Source: a virus
DNA: 22,295 nt
Virus record (IMG/VR): IMGVR_UViG_3300028388_001880
Coordinates: 1 to 22,295 of that record
Strand: one strand, 5' to 3'
Part shown: positions 14,911-21,474 of the stretch, piece after piece
How the letters are laid out: the number at the start of each line of letters is the position of its first letter
How positions within the stretch are numbered: position 1 is the first letter of the stretch
Notes under the pieces: model-generated
The model's database searches: none
What the model was told of the DNA's origin: nothing
The model's input: only the letters and a program-made list of their open reading frames with translations
Program-made: the position numbers and the translations under genes

Positions 14911-14937
14911 TTCTTTCAGAAAAATTTTGTATATTTG
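14906..14937 (+). promoter_or_regulatory. Host-type promoter TTTG-N20-TATATTTG
   Basis: TTTG 14906-14909, 20 nt, TATATTTG 14930-14937: a perfect match to the Bacteroidota vegetative consensus. The ATG at 14945 lies 7 nt after the -7 box, so the transcript would be nearly leaderless. Confidence 0.82.
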
Positions 14938-14944
14938 TAGTATT

Positions 14945-15085
14945 ATGAAAAAAGGATACGTTTACCTACCATACAAATTAGAAGTTTCGATACCGAAAAC
15001 CGATATTAAAATGACAGATGAAATGTGTAAGCGGTATTCCAAAAAAGTAAATCCAGAATATTATACAATATGGAAACCCAAATAA
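14945..15085 (+). CDS. 46-aa protein, unknown
   Basis: ATG 14945 to TAA 15083-15085, 46 aa, M-K-K-G-Y-V-Y-L-P-Y-K-L-E-V then P-K-T-D-I-K-M-T-D-E-M-C-K-R-Y-S-K-K. Rich in Lys and Tyr. Easy to miss because of its size, but it sits right behind a perfect host-type promoter and overlaps the next ORF by 16 nt, the arrangement of a small early gene pair. No family recognised. Confidence 0.55.
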   Translation: MKKGYVYLPYKLEVSIPKTDIKMTDEMCKRYSKKVNPEYYTIWKPK

Positions 15086-15273
15086 CATATAGATGTTTAG
15101 TTATAGATGAATCCAATGACCCGAAAGTAAATGAAGAATTTCCCGTTGGTTCGGAAATAGAAGTTCCTGATTTTTGGTGGAACATGGGATATTTGCCTTC
15201 AATGAGTGGAAAATCAACAGGATTAGATTTACGAAACGTAGAACGTTTACCAATACAGACGATTGAATTGTAA
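15070..15273 (+). CDS. 67-aa protein, unknown
   Basis: 67 aa, M-E-T-Q-I-T-Y-R-C-L-V-I-D-E-S-N-D-P-K-V, then E-F-P-V-G-S-E-I-E-V-P-D-F-W-W-N-M-G-Y. Short beta strands separated by acidic turns and a W-W pair suggest a compact beta domain. It overlaps the preceding small ORF and is followed 7 nt after its stop by the -33 box of the polymerase promoter. It probably shares the promoter at 14906. Function unknown. Confidence 0.6.
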   Translation: METQITYRCLVIDESNDPKVNEEFPVGSEIEVPDFWWNMGYLPSMSGKSTGLDLRNVERLPIQTIEL

Positions 15274-15280
15274 AAATAAA

Positions 15281-15312
15281 TTTGGTAATCTCAAATATTT
15301 TTCGTATATTTG
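15281..15312 (+). promoter_or_regulatory. Host-type promoter of the small DNA polymerase gene
   Basis: TTTG 15281-15284, 20 nt, TATATTTG 15305-15312: perfect consensus. The ATG at 15318 begins 5 nt after the -7 box, so the mRNA would start at or within a few bases of the start codon. This rules against the in-frame upstream TTG at 15282, which lies inside the promoter. Confidence 0.85.
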
Positions 15313-15317
15313 TAGTT

Positions 15318-16586
15318 ATGGTTATAGTTGAAAGTAAACAAGAAGTTCAAAACTTCTTAGAGTTGTGGAATACGGAGATATCTACTATTATACCTATATG
15401 GTGTGATTTAGATAAACATCCGCAAAACAACTCATTATCTTTTCTTTTTGTATCATTCAAAGATGATAGTTACGTTATTCCATTTGAGCATACGGATTGC
15501 TTGACCCCCGAAATTGATTTATCCGAATCCGAAACAATGAAGTGGGTATGGGATAAAAAGAGTATTTTACAATGTAAAGACTTAAATATCAAGGGGTTAC
15601 GTGATATTCAAACTTACTTGTTCTTCTCTAAGAACGAAATATACCCGTTAGAGGATAAATTAGAGGTTCTACGAGGGTTTTACACCCGATTGGGTATAAG
15701 GGATGAGTTAGGAAAATCTATCCCTATAATGAAGTTTATAGAGGTCTTATCTCAAATCAATAAAGATTTCCAAAACCTTCCCCAAAATGAGAATGTTGGC
15801 AAGATTTGGATTGATGATGATATGATTCCTACCCTTTCAGAGGTCGAACGGTTGGGCATCAAGGTCGATAAGGAGAAATTCTTTGATAAGTGGGATGCAA
15901 AATACCACGCAAAACACCTTAAAGGAGATATTATTTATACTCAATTCAACCCATACACCATTACATCCCGCCCTGCAAACTCACATGGGGGTATAAACTT
16001 TAGCGCGCTTAACAAAGATGATGGTACACGGGATATCTTTATACCAAGGGAGGGTAAGGTATTTGTACAATTAGATTACGATGCGTATCATATACGGATT
16101 ATGGCTAAGATAATCAATTACGATATTCCTGATGATAGTGGACACCAATGGTTAGCTAAACAATACGGTTGTGATTATGGGGAAGCCAAGGTTAGGACGT
16201 TCCAAAACATATACGGGGGTATTCGTGATAAACACATACCGTTTTTCAAAGAAGTAGATAAGTTCATACAAACTTTCTGGTCAAACACCAAACATGGCGA
16301 GTTTATCCAAACACCAAAACGGAGAATCCCGTTGAAGTATGTACAAGATGCCAATGCCCAAAAGGTGTTCAACTACCTGTTACAATCTATGGAAACTGAA
16401 TTAAACATGGATGTACTGAAGAAATTGAACGAAATGGGCCATACACCGCTTTTTTATACCTATGATTCATTTTTGTTTGAAGTTGATAAAGGAGATAAGG
16501 ACACGGTTAGAAAAATCAAAGAAATTGTAGAATATAAAGGATTTCCGAGTAAAATCGGGGTTGGAATGAACTATTCCGAAGTGTGA
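15318..16586 (+). CDS. Minimal family-A DNA polymerase, degenerate exonuclease domain
   Basis: 422 aa from ATG 15318, against roughly 600-900 for most family-A enzymes. Residues 26-60 look like the proofreading motif I region but with D30-L-D32 rather than D-x-E, followed by F-V-S-F, Y-V-I-P-F-E-H. Residues about 169-188 (M-I-P-T-L-S-E-V-E-R-L-G-I-K-V-D) match the Pol I segment before the thumb. Only about 25 residues then separate it from the T-S-R-P region, where Pol I has about 110, so the thumb is nearly absent. Palm motif A is D253-Y-D-A-Y-H-I-R; motif B K291-V-R-T-F295-Q-N-I-Y299-G; N352 and Q356 match the Pol I helix; motif C is Y-D383-S. Both catalytic Asp are present. The gene looks richer in G and C runs than its neighbours and has a host-type promoter. 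Confidence 0.8.
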   Translation: MVIVESKQEVQNFLELWNTEISTIIPIWCDLDKHPQNNSLSFLFVSFKDDSYVIPFEHTDCLTPEIDLSESETMKWVWDKKSILQCKDLNIKGLRDIQTYLFFSKNEIYPLEDKLEVLRGFYTRLGIRDELGKSIPIMKFIEVLSQINKDFQNLPQNENVGKIWIDDDMIPTLSEVERLGIKVDKEKFFDKWDAKYHAKHLKGDIIYTQFNPYTITSRPANSHGGINFSALNKDDGTRDIFIPREGKVFVQLDYDAYHIRIMAKIINYDIPDDSGHQWLAKQYGCDYGEAKVRTFQNIYGGIRDKHIPFFKEVDKFIQTFWSNTKHGEFIQTPKRRIPLKYVQDANAQKVFNYLLQSMETELNMDVLKKLNEMGHTPLFYTYDSFLFEVDKGDKDTVRKIKEIVEYKGFPSKIGVGMNYSEV

Positions 16587-16589
16587 GAT

Positions 16590-16600
16590 TATATTTATAG
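16590..16600 (+). promoter_or_regulatory. Candidate late promoter of the SNase gene
   Basis: TATATTTATAG, ATATTTAT core, about 28 nt before the ATG at 16629 and 4 nt past the polymerase stop. A second ATATTTAT-like copy at 16622-16631 overlaps the start codon and is less likely to act. Confidence 0.45.
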
Positions 16601-16628
16601 GGTAGATAACCTTAAAAACCCTATATTT
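16596..16628 (+). terminator. Weak terminator-like inverted repeat after the polymerase gene
   Basis: TATAGGGT (16596-16603) and ACCCTATA (16618-16625) are exact reverse complements with a 14-nt loop, followed by TTTAT. The T run is short and the hairpin overlaps the late promoter element, so it may be a terminator or a leader structure in the SNase mRNA. Confidence 0.35.
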
Positions 16629-16970
16629 ATGTATGTATATAAAGCACATGTCACCAAAGTATATGATGGTGATACCATAACCGTTGATATTGATTTAGGA
16701 TTTAATATTTGTGTTAGAGGCGAGAAACTAAGATTACTTGGAATTAACACACCTGAAGTACGTGGCGAAGAAAGAGAACAAGGTTTAATTTCTCGTGATT
16801 GGTTAAGAGAATTAATTTTGGATAAAGATATTATTATCAAAACGGAAAGAGATAAGAAAGGCAAATACGGACGTTACTTAGGAACGGTTTTCATCGAAGT
16901 AGATGGTGAAGAAAAAAATGTAAACGATTGGTTAGTAACAGAAGGTTTAGCGGAATATAGAGATTATTAA
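16629..16970 (+). CDS. Staphylococcal-nuclease-like (thermonuclease) protein
   Basis: 113 aa, one SNase OB-fold domain with no signal peptide. It shows the family's successive motifs: V-Y-D-G-D15-T-I-T-V, L-R35-L-L-G-I-N40-T-P-E43, and K-Y-G-R82-Y-L-G. By alignment with nuclease A these are the calcium ligand Asp21, catalytic Arg35 and Glu43, and Arg87. The second calcium ligand Asp40 is replaced by Asn, as in a number of G-I-N-T-P-E homologues. It would cleave DNA or RNA in the cytoplasm; a phage could use it to degrade host nucleic acid. The next ORF starts 1 nt after its stop, so the two are probably translated together. Confidence 0.88.
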   Translation: MYVYKAHVTKVYDGDTITVDIDLGFNICVRGEKLRLLGINTPEVRGEEREQGLISRDWLRELILDKDIIIKTERDKKGKYGRYLGTVFIEVDGEEKNVNDWLVTEGLAEYRDY

Positions 16971-16971
16971 T

Positions 16972-18807
16972 ATGAAGATTAATCATAAAATTATAATTGG
17001 TACAATACTACAAGAGTTATCATATAGAATACCTTCGGGTATTCCTGATTTAACAAACCATGAACATTTATCAGTATTATCAGAAATTTTAACTGAATGG
17101 AATTTAGATGATATTAAGGGGGAGTTATTTCGTAATTTGAATGAAGCAGAGGATGATAAAAAATTTACAAACCCTGATTTAAATAAAACCGTTCAATACA
17201 AAAGTAATGATGGTGAAGAAAAAGAAGGAATAGTGGGTAACTTATTAAGATTACCTAAAGATGAACCTGGAAGAATCGCTGCTGAAAAAGCACTTGGTAA
17301 TGATGAAACACGTATCCAAAAAGCGATGAAAGATTTGGGTGGTGAAAATTCACCAACAAACGATACAACACCTGGCGATGGTCAAGGAGGTGAAGAACAA
17401 CCCGAAGCACCCCAAGGAACTGCTATAAATCCAAGTACCAAAGGAGGAAAGAATTATACAGACCAGTTACCGCCTAATGACCCTGCAAGTACTGCTCCAA
17501 AAGAAGAACCTGTGGTAAAAACAAAAGAGGTAGATATTACAGATTTCTCACAAAAATCTGAATCTACTGAAGGTTTATTCGCTGGTCCTGCTCAATACAA
17601 AAGAGTAACGGTTGGCGATACCTCAAAGGTAGTAAGACCGATGATAGACCCACAAACAGGTAACGCATTAGATACATCCAAGAAAAATGATAGATTAAGG
17701 GCGATAGAAATTTTAGATTCACGTTTAGATTCGTTGAATGAAAAAACTCTTGCGGGTGTAAAAAAATTAGAAGAAAAAGGAGTTCCAAAAGGAGAACGTA
17801 CTGCCATATTAAAATGGTTAGGTGAGGTTGGAGAACTTCAAGCATACCGTTCTCTTTTACAATCAGATAAAGTAAAAGATACTTACTTATTAACCGATAG
17901 TGAGCCTAAGAATGATTTGATTATCACGGGTGAAACTAGCGATAGAAATTTATATTTAAAAGGTATTTCGGTTAAAACAACCAAGATAAACGAAATGGCT
18001 AACAAACGTGGTAGTTCCGTAAAACCTGATTTAGAAAATGGTATAGAAGGAGCAGAAACACGTACATTACAATTAGATGGTGTAACTGATGAAGTTGATG
18101 CGAGCGTGGTAATGAATTCGTTTCTTGAATTGAGAAAACGTATTATCAAAGAATTATCAATGGGTAAAGCAAGACAGAATCCTGATACTAAAGCAACCGA
18201 AGTAGTAATGGAGGATGGTGAGGTAGTTTCTATCACCGAGTACTTCAGACGTGCTAAAGTAACACCGAATATTATTAATCAGGTATTTGATACAGATAAA
18301 ATTTTCCAAGGTTCAAAATCTCCTATCAGAAGTTTGACGGATGATAACGTGAATGATGAAATACAATCTGCTCAATTACGAGAACACTTCAAACAAGAAT
18401 TTGTTAAGATGGTATCCGAAAAACCTGATTTAACGGTGGCAGATATGGAAGATATTATTGTAGATAAATTTATTAACATCTATGATAAGATTGGTGCAAA
18501 CCTAACACCTGCTACTGATACCATGATATCATATTATGAGGAAAGTGGATTCGCAGAAAACAAGATTATACCAAAAGAAGATGCCGAAAATAAAATCAAA
18601 GATGTGTTGGAGGTTGGTGATTTTTCTGAAATAGATAAGAAAACTCAATTTAAAACTATTCTTGGTCTTGATTTTACAGGTAGAGGTATGGGTAAAAAGA
18701 AAGAAGGAAAGGGGTATGTTGATGGACAATCCTTTGGTAGACCTGATAAAAGATTGACACCCGAACCGATTGGAATGGATAATTATATTGATAATTATGT
18801 TAAATAA
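16972..18807 (+). CDS. Large phage protein, possible PD-(D/E)xK-like core (611 aa)
   Basis: 611 aa. N-terminal helical region of about 110 residues (Q-E-L-S-Y-R-I-P-S-G-I-P-D; P-D-L-N-K-T-V-Q-Y-K; G-I-V-G-N-L-L-R-L-P-K-D-E-P-G-R), then a Pro/Gly/Thr-rich disordered linker to about residue 185. The middle holds G-E285-V-G-E288-L-Q-A-Y, then N-D315-L-I-I-T-G, then K-G-I-S-V-K335-T. The E ... D ... x-V-K spacing looks like a restriction-endonuclease fold, but Ser stands where Asp or Glu is usual, so this is tentative. The C-terminal 200 residues are helical and acidic. The layout of conserved head, linker and domain could equally be a virion or scaffold protein. It is coupled to the SNase gene. 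Confidence 0.6.
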   Translation: MKINHKIIIGTILQELSYRIPSGIPDLTNHEHLSVLSEILTEWNLDDIKGELFRNLNEAEDDKKFTNPDLNKTVQYKSNDGEEKEGIVGNLLRLPKDEPGRIAAEKALGNDETRIQKAMKDLGGENSPTNDTTPGDGQGGEEQPEAPQGTAINPSTKGGKNYTDQLPPNDPASTAPKEEPVVKTKEVDITDFSQKSESTEGLFAGPAQYKRVTVGDTSKVVRPMIDPQTGNALDTSKKNDRLRAIEILDSRLDSLNEKTLAGVKKLEEKGVPKGERTAILKWLGEVGELQAYRSLLQSDKVKDTYLLTDSEPKNDLIITGETSDRNLYLKGISVKTTKINEMANKRGSSVKPDLENGIEGAETRTLQLDGVTDEVDASVVMNSFLELRKRIIKELSMGKARQNPDTKATEVVMEDGEVVSITEYFRRAKVTPNIINQVFDTDKIFQGSKSPIRSLTDDNVNDEIQSAQLREHFKQEFVKMVSEKPDLTVADMEDIIVDKFINIYDKIGANLTPATDTMISYYEESGFAENKIIPKEDAENKIKDVLEVGDFSEIDKKTQFKTILGLDFTGRGMGKKKEGKGYVDGQSFGRPDKRLTPEPIGMDNYIDNYVK

Positions 18808-18839
18808 TTTGGTAGTCTAAATTATTTTCCTTATATTGC
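18808..18839 (+). promoter_or_regulatory. Host-type promoter (TTTG-N20-TATATTGC) of the 617-aa gene
   Basis: TTTG 18808-18811 starts directly after the stop TAA of the preceding gene; 20 nt later is TATATTGC at 18832-18839, imperfect in the last bases of the -7 box. The ATG 18860 is 20 nt downstream. An 8-bp AT hairpin (AATAATTT 18803-18810, AAATTATT 18819-18826) overlaps it and could act as a weak terminator for the gene before. Confidence 0.6.
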
Positions 18840-18859
18840 ATCCAATTTAAATAAGTTAT

Positions 18860-20713
18860 ATGAAAAATTTCTTCAACGAAGTAATGACGGAATTGGAGTT
18901 ACGTTATGGTGAACCAATTACATTGGAAACCGATGCCGAACGCCAAATCCTAAAACAAATTTTAGAGGAAAGTAAGAGTGGTTTATTTGGTAAAAAAGCC
19001 AAAGTAAAACAACGTAGATTAGCCAAGAAAAAGAAACAGGAGGTTACTCAAACTAATCCTGATGAAATCACTTTTGGATTATTCCATGAAATTTATGATG
19101 ATGTAGATTTTCTTCTACAACATTCCTCAGATGCATATGAATTAGTTACTAACGGATTCCGTAAAGGAGCATCTTATAATGCTCCCGGAAATCCTGGTTC
19201 TGCTTTCAACGAAGTTGTTTCGAATGAAGGTGTAATGATTCTGAATAAAAAAGAAATGAGTATAGCATCACTTGCTTTAGTTCTTTTTTATCGAATGAAA
19301 GATACCGAACTTGCCAAACAACAAAAAGACCAAGTACGTAATGGTATCGAGATTCCTGATAGGATTTCTCGTTATGACCAAGACCTTTATATCAATTGTG
19401 TTTTATCCGCACGTTCCGCGTATCAGAAATACAATCGTATGGTTAAAGGTGCGAACAAACTTAATCGTAATAATACAGTAATGGTATTTGGTGGTTCTGT
19501 TAAAGATTTGAAAGAACTATCCGAGTATATTATTTCTGCTGATACTTGTTATGTTTATGATGAAGAATTAGATCATCTTGTGAAAATTCCAAGATTGAGA
19601 TTATTCAATTGGGCTTTATCAGCAGGGGGTGGTAAGAATACGGGAGATACGGTAGTTTTAACTGTATTACCAAACGGTGATATTCTATACGATGGTTGGA
19701 GTGATAAAAAATCACTTTCAGATATTCAATCCAATGGTACATTGTTGAATGATTTTAACAACTACATTAAGTTGTTGGATAAGATGGATGATTTGGATAT
19801 AATTATTCCTGATGTTCATAAGGAGGGTGCAATCAATATCATTAATGAGTACAAAAATCAAATCGGAGAAATAGAGAAAAAATATAAGAACGCTGCCTTG
19901 GGTGAATCAGAATATTTTCTATCTCTTTCACCAAAGAGAAAAAAGTTACTTGGTATTTGGCTGGATATACAAGAAACTTTTTATCTAAAAAACAAAACAT
20001 CCAATCACGTAGAGAATTCTAAGAAAGCGGATGGTTTCGAAGGTTCGCCTAATCAAGATTATGTAGATTATCTTTTAAAAGAAGGTGTACATAAAAGTGC
20101 TACCCGTTGTAAGGTTATTAACCGTATGGGTATTATGGAACGTGCTTGGTTAAGTTTCAAGAAAGAACAAATTCCATTTGAATTGGATTCTCGTGGTATT
20201 GTAAGTTTATCAAGAGAAGATGCAATGTCTAAACATACTCAATGTATTGAGGATTTGAATCAATTTACTATTAACTACTTTGATACTTATACTCCACTTG
20301 GTACTTTACTTACTTTCTTGGATGGTATTGAAATGCTACAAATCGCGAAGATAAACAAACCTGTTGATTTGGATGATTATGACCAATACTTGAAACGTAA
20401 TACTCACCTTATTATGGGTGGTGTAAATGTATCACCGAAGTTGATTAAGAAATCTTTGAAGATGAAAGATATTTCATCGTTCGTGATAAAGAATGAAATC
20501 TTGATTAAAGAAGAAATCATGTACGATACAAAGAAGAAATACGTAACGGGTAAAAACATCCATTTGGTAGTTCAATATGAAAATGGTATGGAAAAAACTA
20601 TTGGAGTTAAAACATATCGTTCCCGTAGTGGCTTTTCAGGAAAAACATCAAATACCACTACTTGGTCAAATGAAATTGTTAAACTATTTAAAGAATCACG
20701 TAATTTGGTATAA
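18860..20713 (+). CDS. Unrecognised 617-aa phage protein
   Basis: 617 aa, no signal peptide or membrane segment. N-terminus: M-K-N-F-F-N-E-V-M-T-E-L-E, an acidic helix, then a very basic stretch K-K-A-K-V-K-Q-R-R-L-A-K-K-K-K (about residues 45-60) that could bind nucleic acid. The middle has a Gly-rich segment L-S-A-G-G-G-K-N-T-G-D-T-V-V and V-L-P-N-G-D-I-L-Y-D-G-W-S-D-K-K. The C-terminal part is mixed helical, ending in a beta region with K-T-Y-R-S-R-S-G-F-S-G-K. It is read from a host-type promoter rather than a late element, so it may act early in infection, although its neighbours are late-type. I can name no family or active site. Confidence 0.7.
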   Translation: MKNFFNEVMTELELRYGEPITLETDAERQILKQILEESKSGLFGKKAKVKQRRLAKKKKQEVTQTNPDEITFGLFHEIYDDVDFLLQHSSDAYELVTNGFRKGASYNAPGNPGSAFNEVVSNEGVMILNKKEMSIASLALVLFYRMKDTELAKQQKDQVRNGIEIPDRISRYDQDLYINCVLSARSAYQKYNRMVKGANKLNRNNTVMVFGGSVKDLKELSEYIISADTCYVYDEELDHLVKIPRLRLFNWALSAGGGKNTGDTVVLTVLPNGDILYDGWSDKKSLSDIQSNGTLLNDFNNYIKLLDKMDDLDIIIPDVHKEGAINIINEYKNQIGEIEKKYKNAALGESEYFLSLSPKRKKLLGIWLDIQETFYLKNKTSNHVENSKKADGFEGSPNQDYVDYLLKEGVHKSATRCKVINRMGIMERAWLSFKKEQIPFELDSRGIVSLSREDAMSKHTQCIEDLNQFTINYFDTYTPLGTLLTFLDGIEMLQIAKINKPVDLDDYDQYLKRNTHLIMGGVNVSPKLIKKSLKMKDISSFVIKNEILIKEEIMYDTKKKYVTGKNIHLVVQYENGMEKTIGVKTYRSRSGFSGKTSNTTTWSNEIVKLFKESRNLV

Positions 20714-20738
20714 ATTCCATAGTTTCTTTTCAAAAAAT

Positions 20739-20750
20739 GATATTTATATC
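20739..20750 (+). promoter_or_regulatory. Candidate late promoter before the terminal gene cluster
   Basis: GATATTTATATC, ATATTTAT core, ends 6 nt before ATG 20757 and 18 nt before ATG 20769. With TGATAT and ATATCA arms it is nearly palindromic. Spacing favours 20769 as the start. No TTTG lies 20 nt upstream. Confidence 0.45.
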
Positions 20751-20756
20751 AAATAA

Positions 20757-21164
20757 ATGGAAAGAGATATGCGAACTCAATTGTTATGCACCTTCACAAC
20801 GAAGAAGGATTTAGAAGATACTTTAAACAAGATACAAGATATATATTCAGTAGTTTACAATTACATCTATATTCTACAAAACAAAACGAATTTAGAAGAA
20901 TTGTACGTTACGTATAATATAGATACAAGCACTCGTCCTGATGAACCACTAAAAGATACAATCTTGGTACATAGGAAAAAAGAATTCAATGTACTTTATA
21001 CGATAAACGCCCTGAATCAAATTATACGTGAAGAAACAGGTGGACAACTTGATAAGACCCACCGTATAAATTGGGAGAATTATAGGAATTCAATAATCGT
21101 TACAAACGTAGAAGGTTCTCGTAAGATACCAACACGAATATTTGAAATTATAGATTTTACATAA
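20757..21164 (+). CDS. Conserved phage protein, unknown function (135 aa)
   Basis: 135 aa from ATG 20757, or 131 aa from ATG 20769 (M-R-T-Q-L-L-C-T-F-T-T); the second is favoured because 20757 is too close to the promoter element and M-R-T-Q-L-L-type starts are what I associate with this protein in marine T4-like phages. Core features are K-D-L-E-D-T-L-N-K-I, V-V-Y-N-Y-I-Y-I-L-Q-N, L-E-E-L-Y-V-T-Y-N-I, T-I-L-V-H-R-K-K-E-F-N-V-L-Y-T-I-N-A-L-N, and I-N-W-E-N-Y-R-N-S. It looks like a compact alpha/beta domain. Function unknown. It heads a cluster of genes with capsid-targeting-like presequences. Confidence 0.7.
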   Translation: MERDMRTQLLCTFTTKKDLEDTLNKIQDIYSVVYNYIYILQNKTNLEELYVTYNIDTSTRPDEPLKDTILVHRKKEFNVLYTINALNQIIREETGGQLDKTHRINWENYRNSIIVTNVEGSRKIPTRIFEIIDFT

Positions 21165-21165
21165 G

Positions 21166-21474
21166 ATGATAAAACTAAAACAACTAATAGGCGAGGGAAT
21201 TTTTGGTAAACGTAAAAAAGACCCAACTTATGCTGCATTAAAAATTCCAACTGTATTGAAAAAATCTAAATATAAAGATCATCGGTGGGGTACAGGAGAA
21301 TATTATTACGATGTTAATCAAGTAACAGGATATCCAACTATTTTTGCAAGTAAGACTGATGATGGAGAATATGCAATAAACATTCCTGGCAGTAAAGAAG
21401 CAAAAAAAGAAGAACTTACACTTGTTAGTAAACAAGAATTTGAAAAATTTTTGAAGCAATTTAAAGTAAAGTGA
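21166..21474 (+). CDS. Putative capsid-packaged internal protein (102 aa)
   Basis: 102 aa, basic. The first 11 residues, M-I-K-L-K-Q-L-I-G-E-G, match the form of a T4 capsid-targeting sequence: a short amphipathic helix ending in a prohead protease site (L/I)-x-E with small residue after, here I8-G-E10|G11. The next gene has the same register. Cleavage would leave a 92-residue basic mature protein (G-I-F-G-K-R-K-K-D-P onwards) with a beta core (Y-Y-Y-D-V-N-Q-V-T-G-Y-P-T-I-F-A-S-K) and a helical tail. T4 internal proteins are packaged with DNA and injected to protect it or modify the host. The stop TGA overlaps the next start (GTGA), implying coupling. Target unknown. Confidence 0.6.
   Translation: MIKLKQLIGEGIFGKRKKDPTYAALKIPTVLKKSKYKDHRWGTGEYYYDVNQVTGYPTIFASKTDDGEYAINIPGSKEAKKEELTLVSKQEFEKFLKQFKVK

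Noticed and set aside
15282-15317. TTG start extending the polymerase N-terminus by 12 residues
   Set aside because: The segment coincides with a perfect TTTG-N20-TATATTTG promoter; the ATG at 15318 just after it is the better start.
16622-16631. Second ATATTTAT copy as a promoter for the SNase gene
   Set aside because: It overlaps the start codon of that gene; probably chance in AT-rich sequence.
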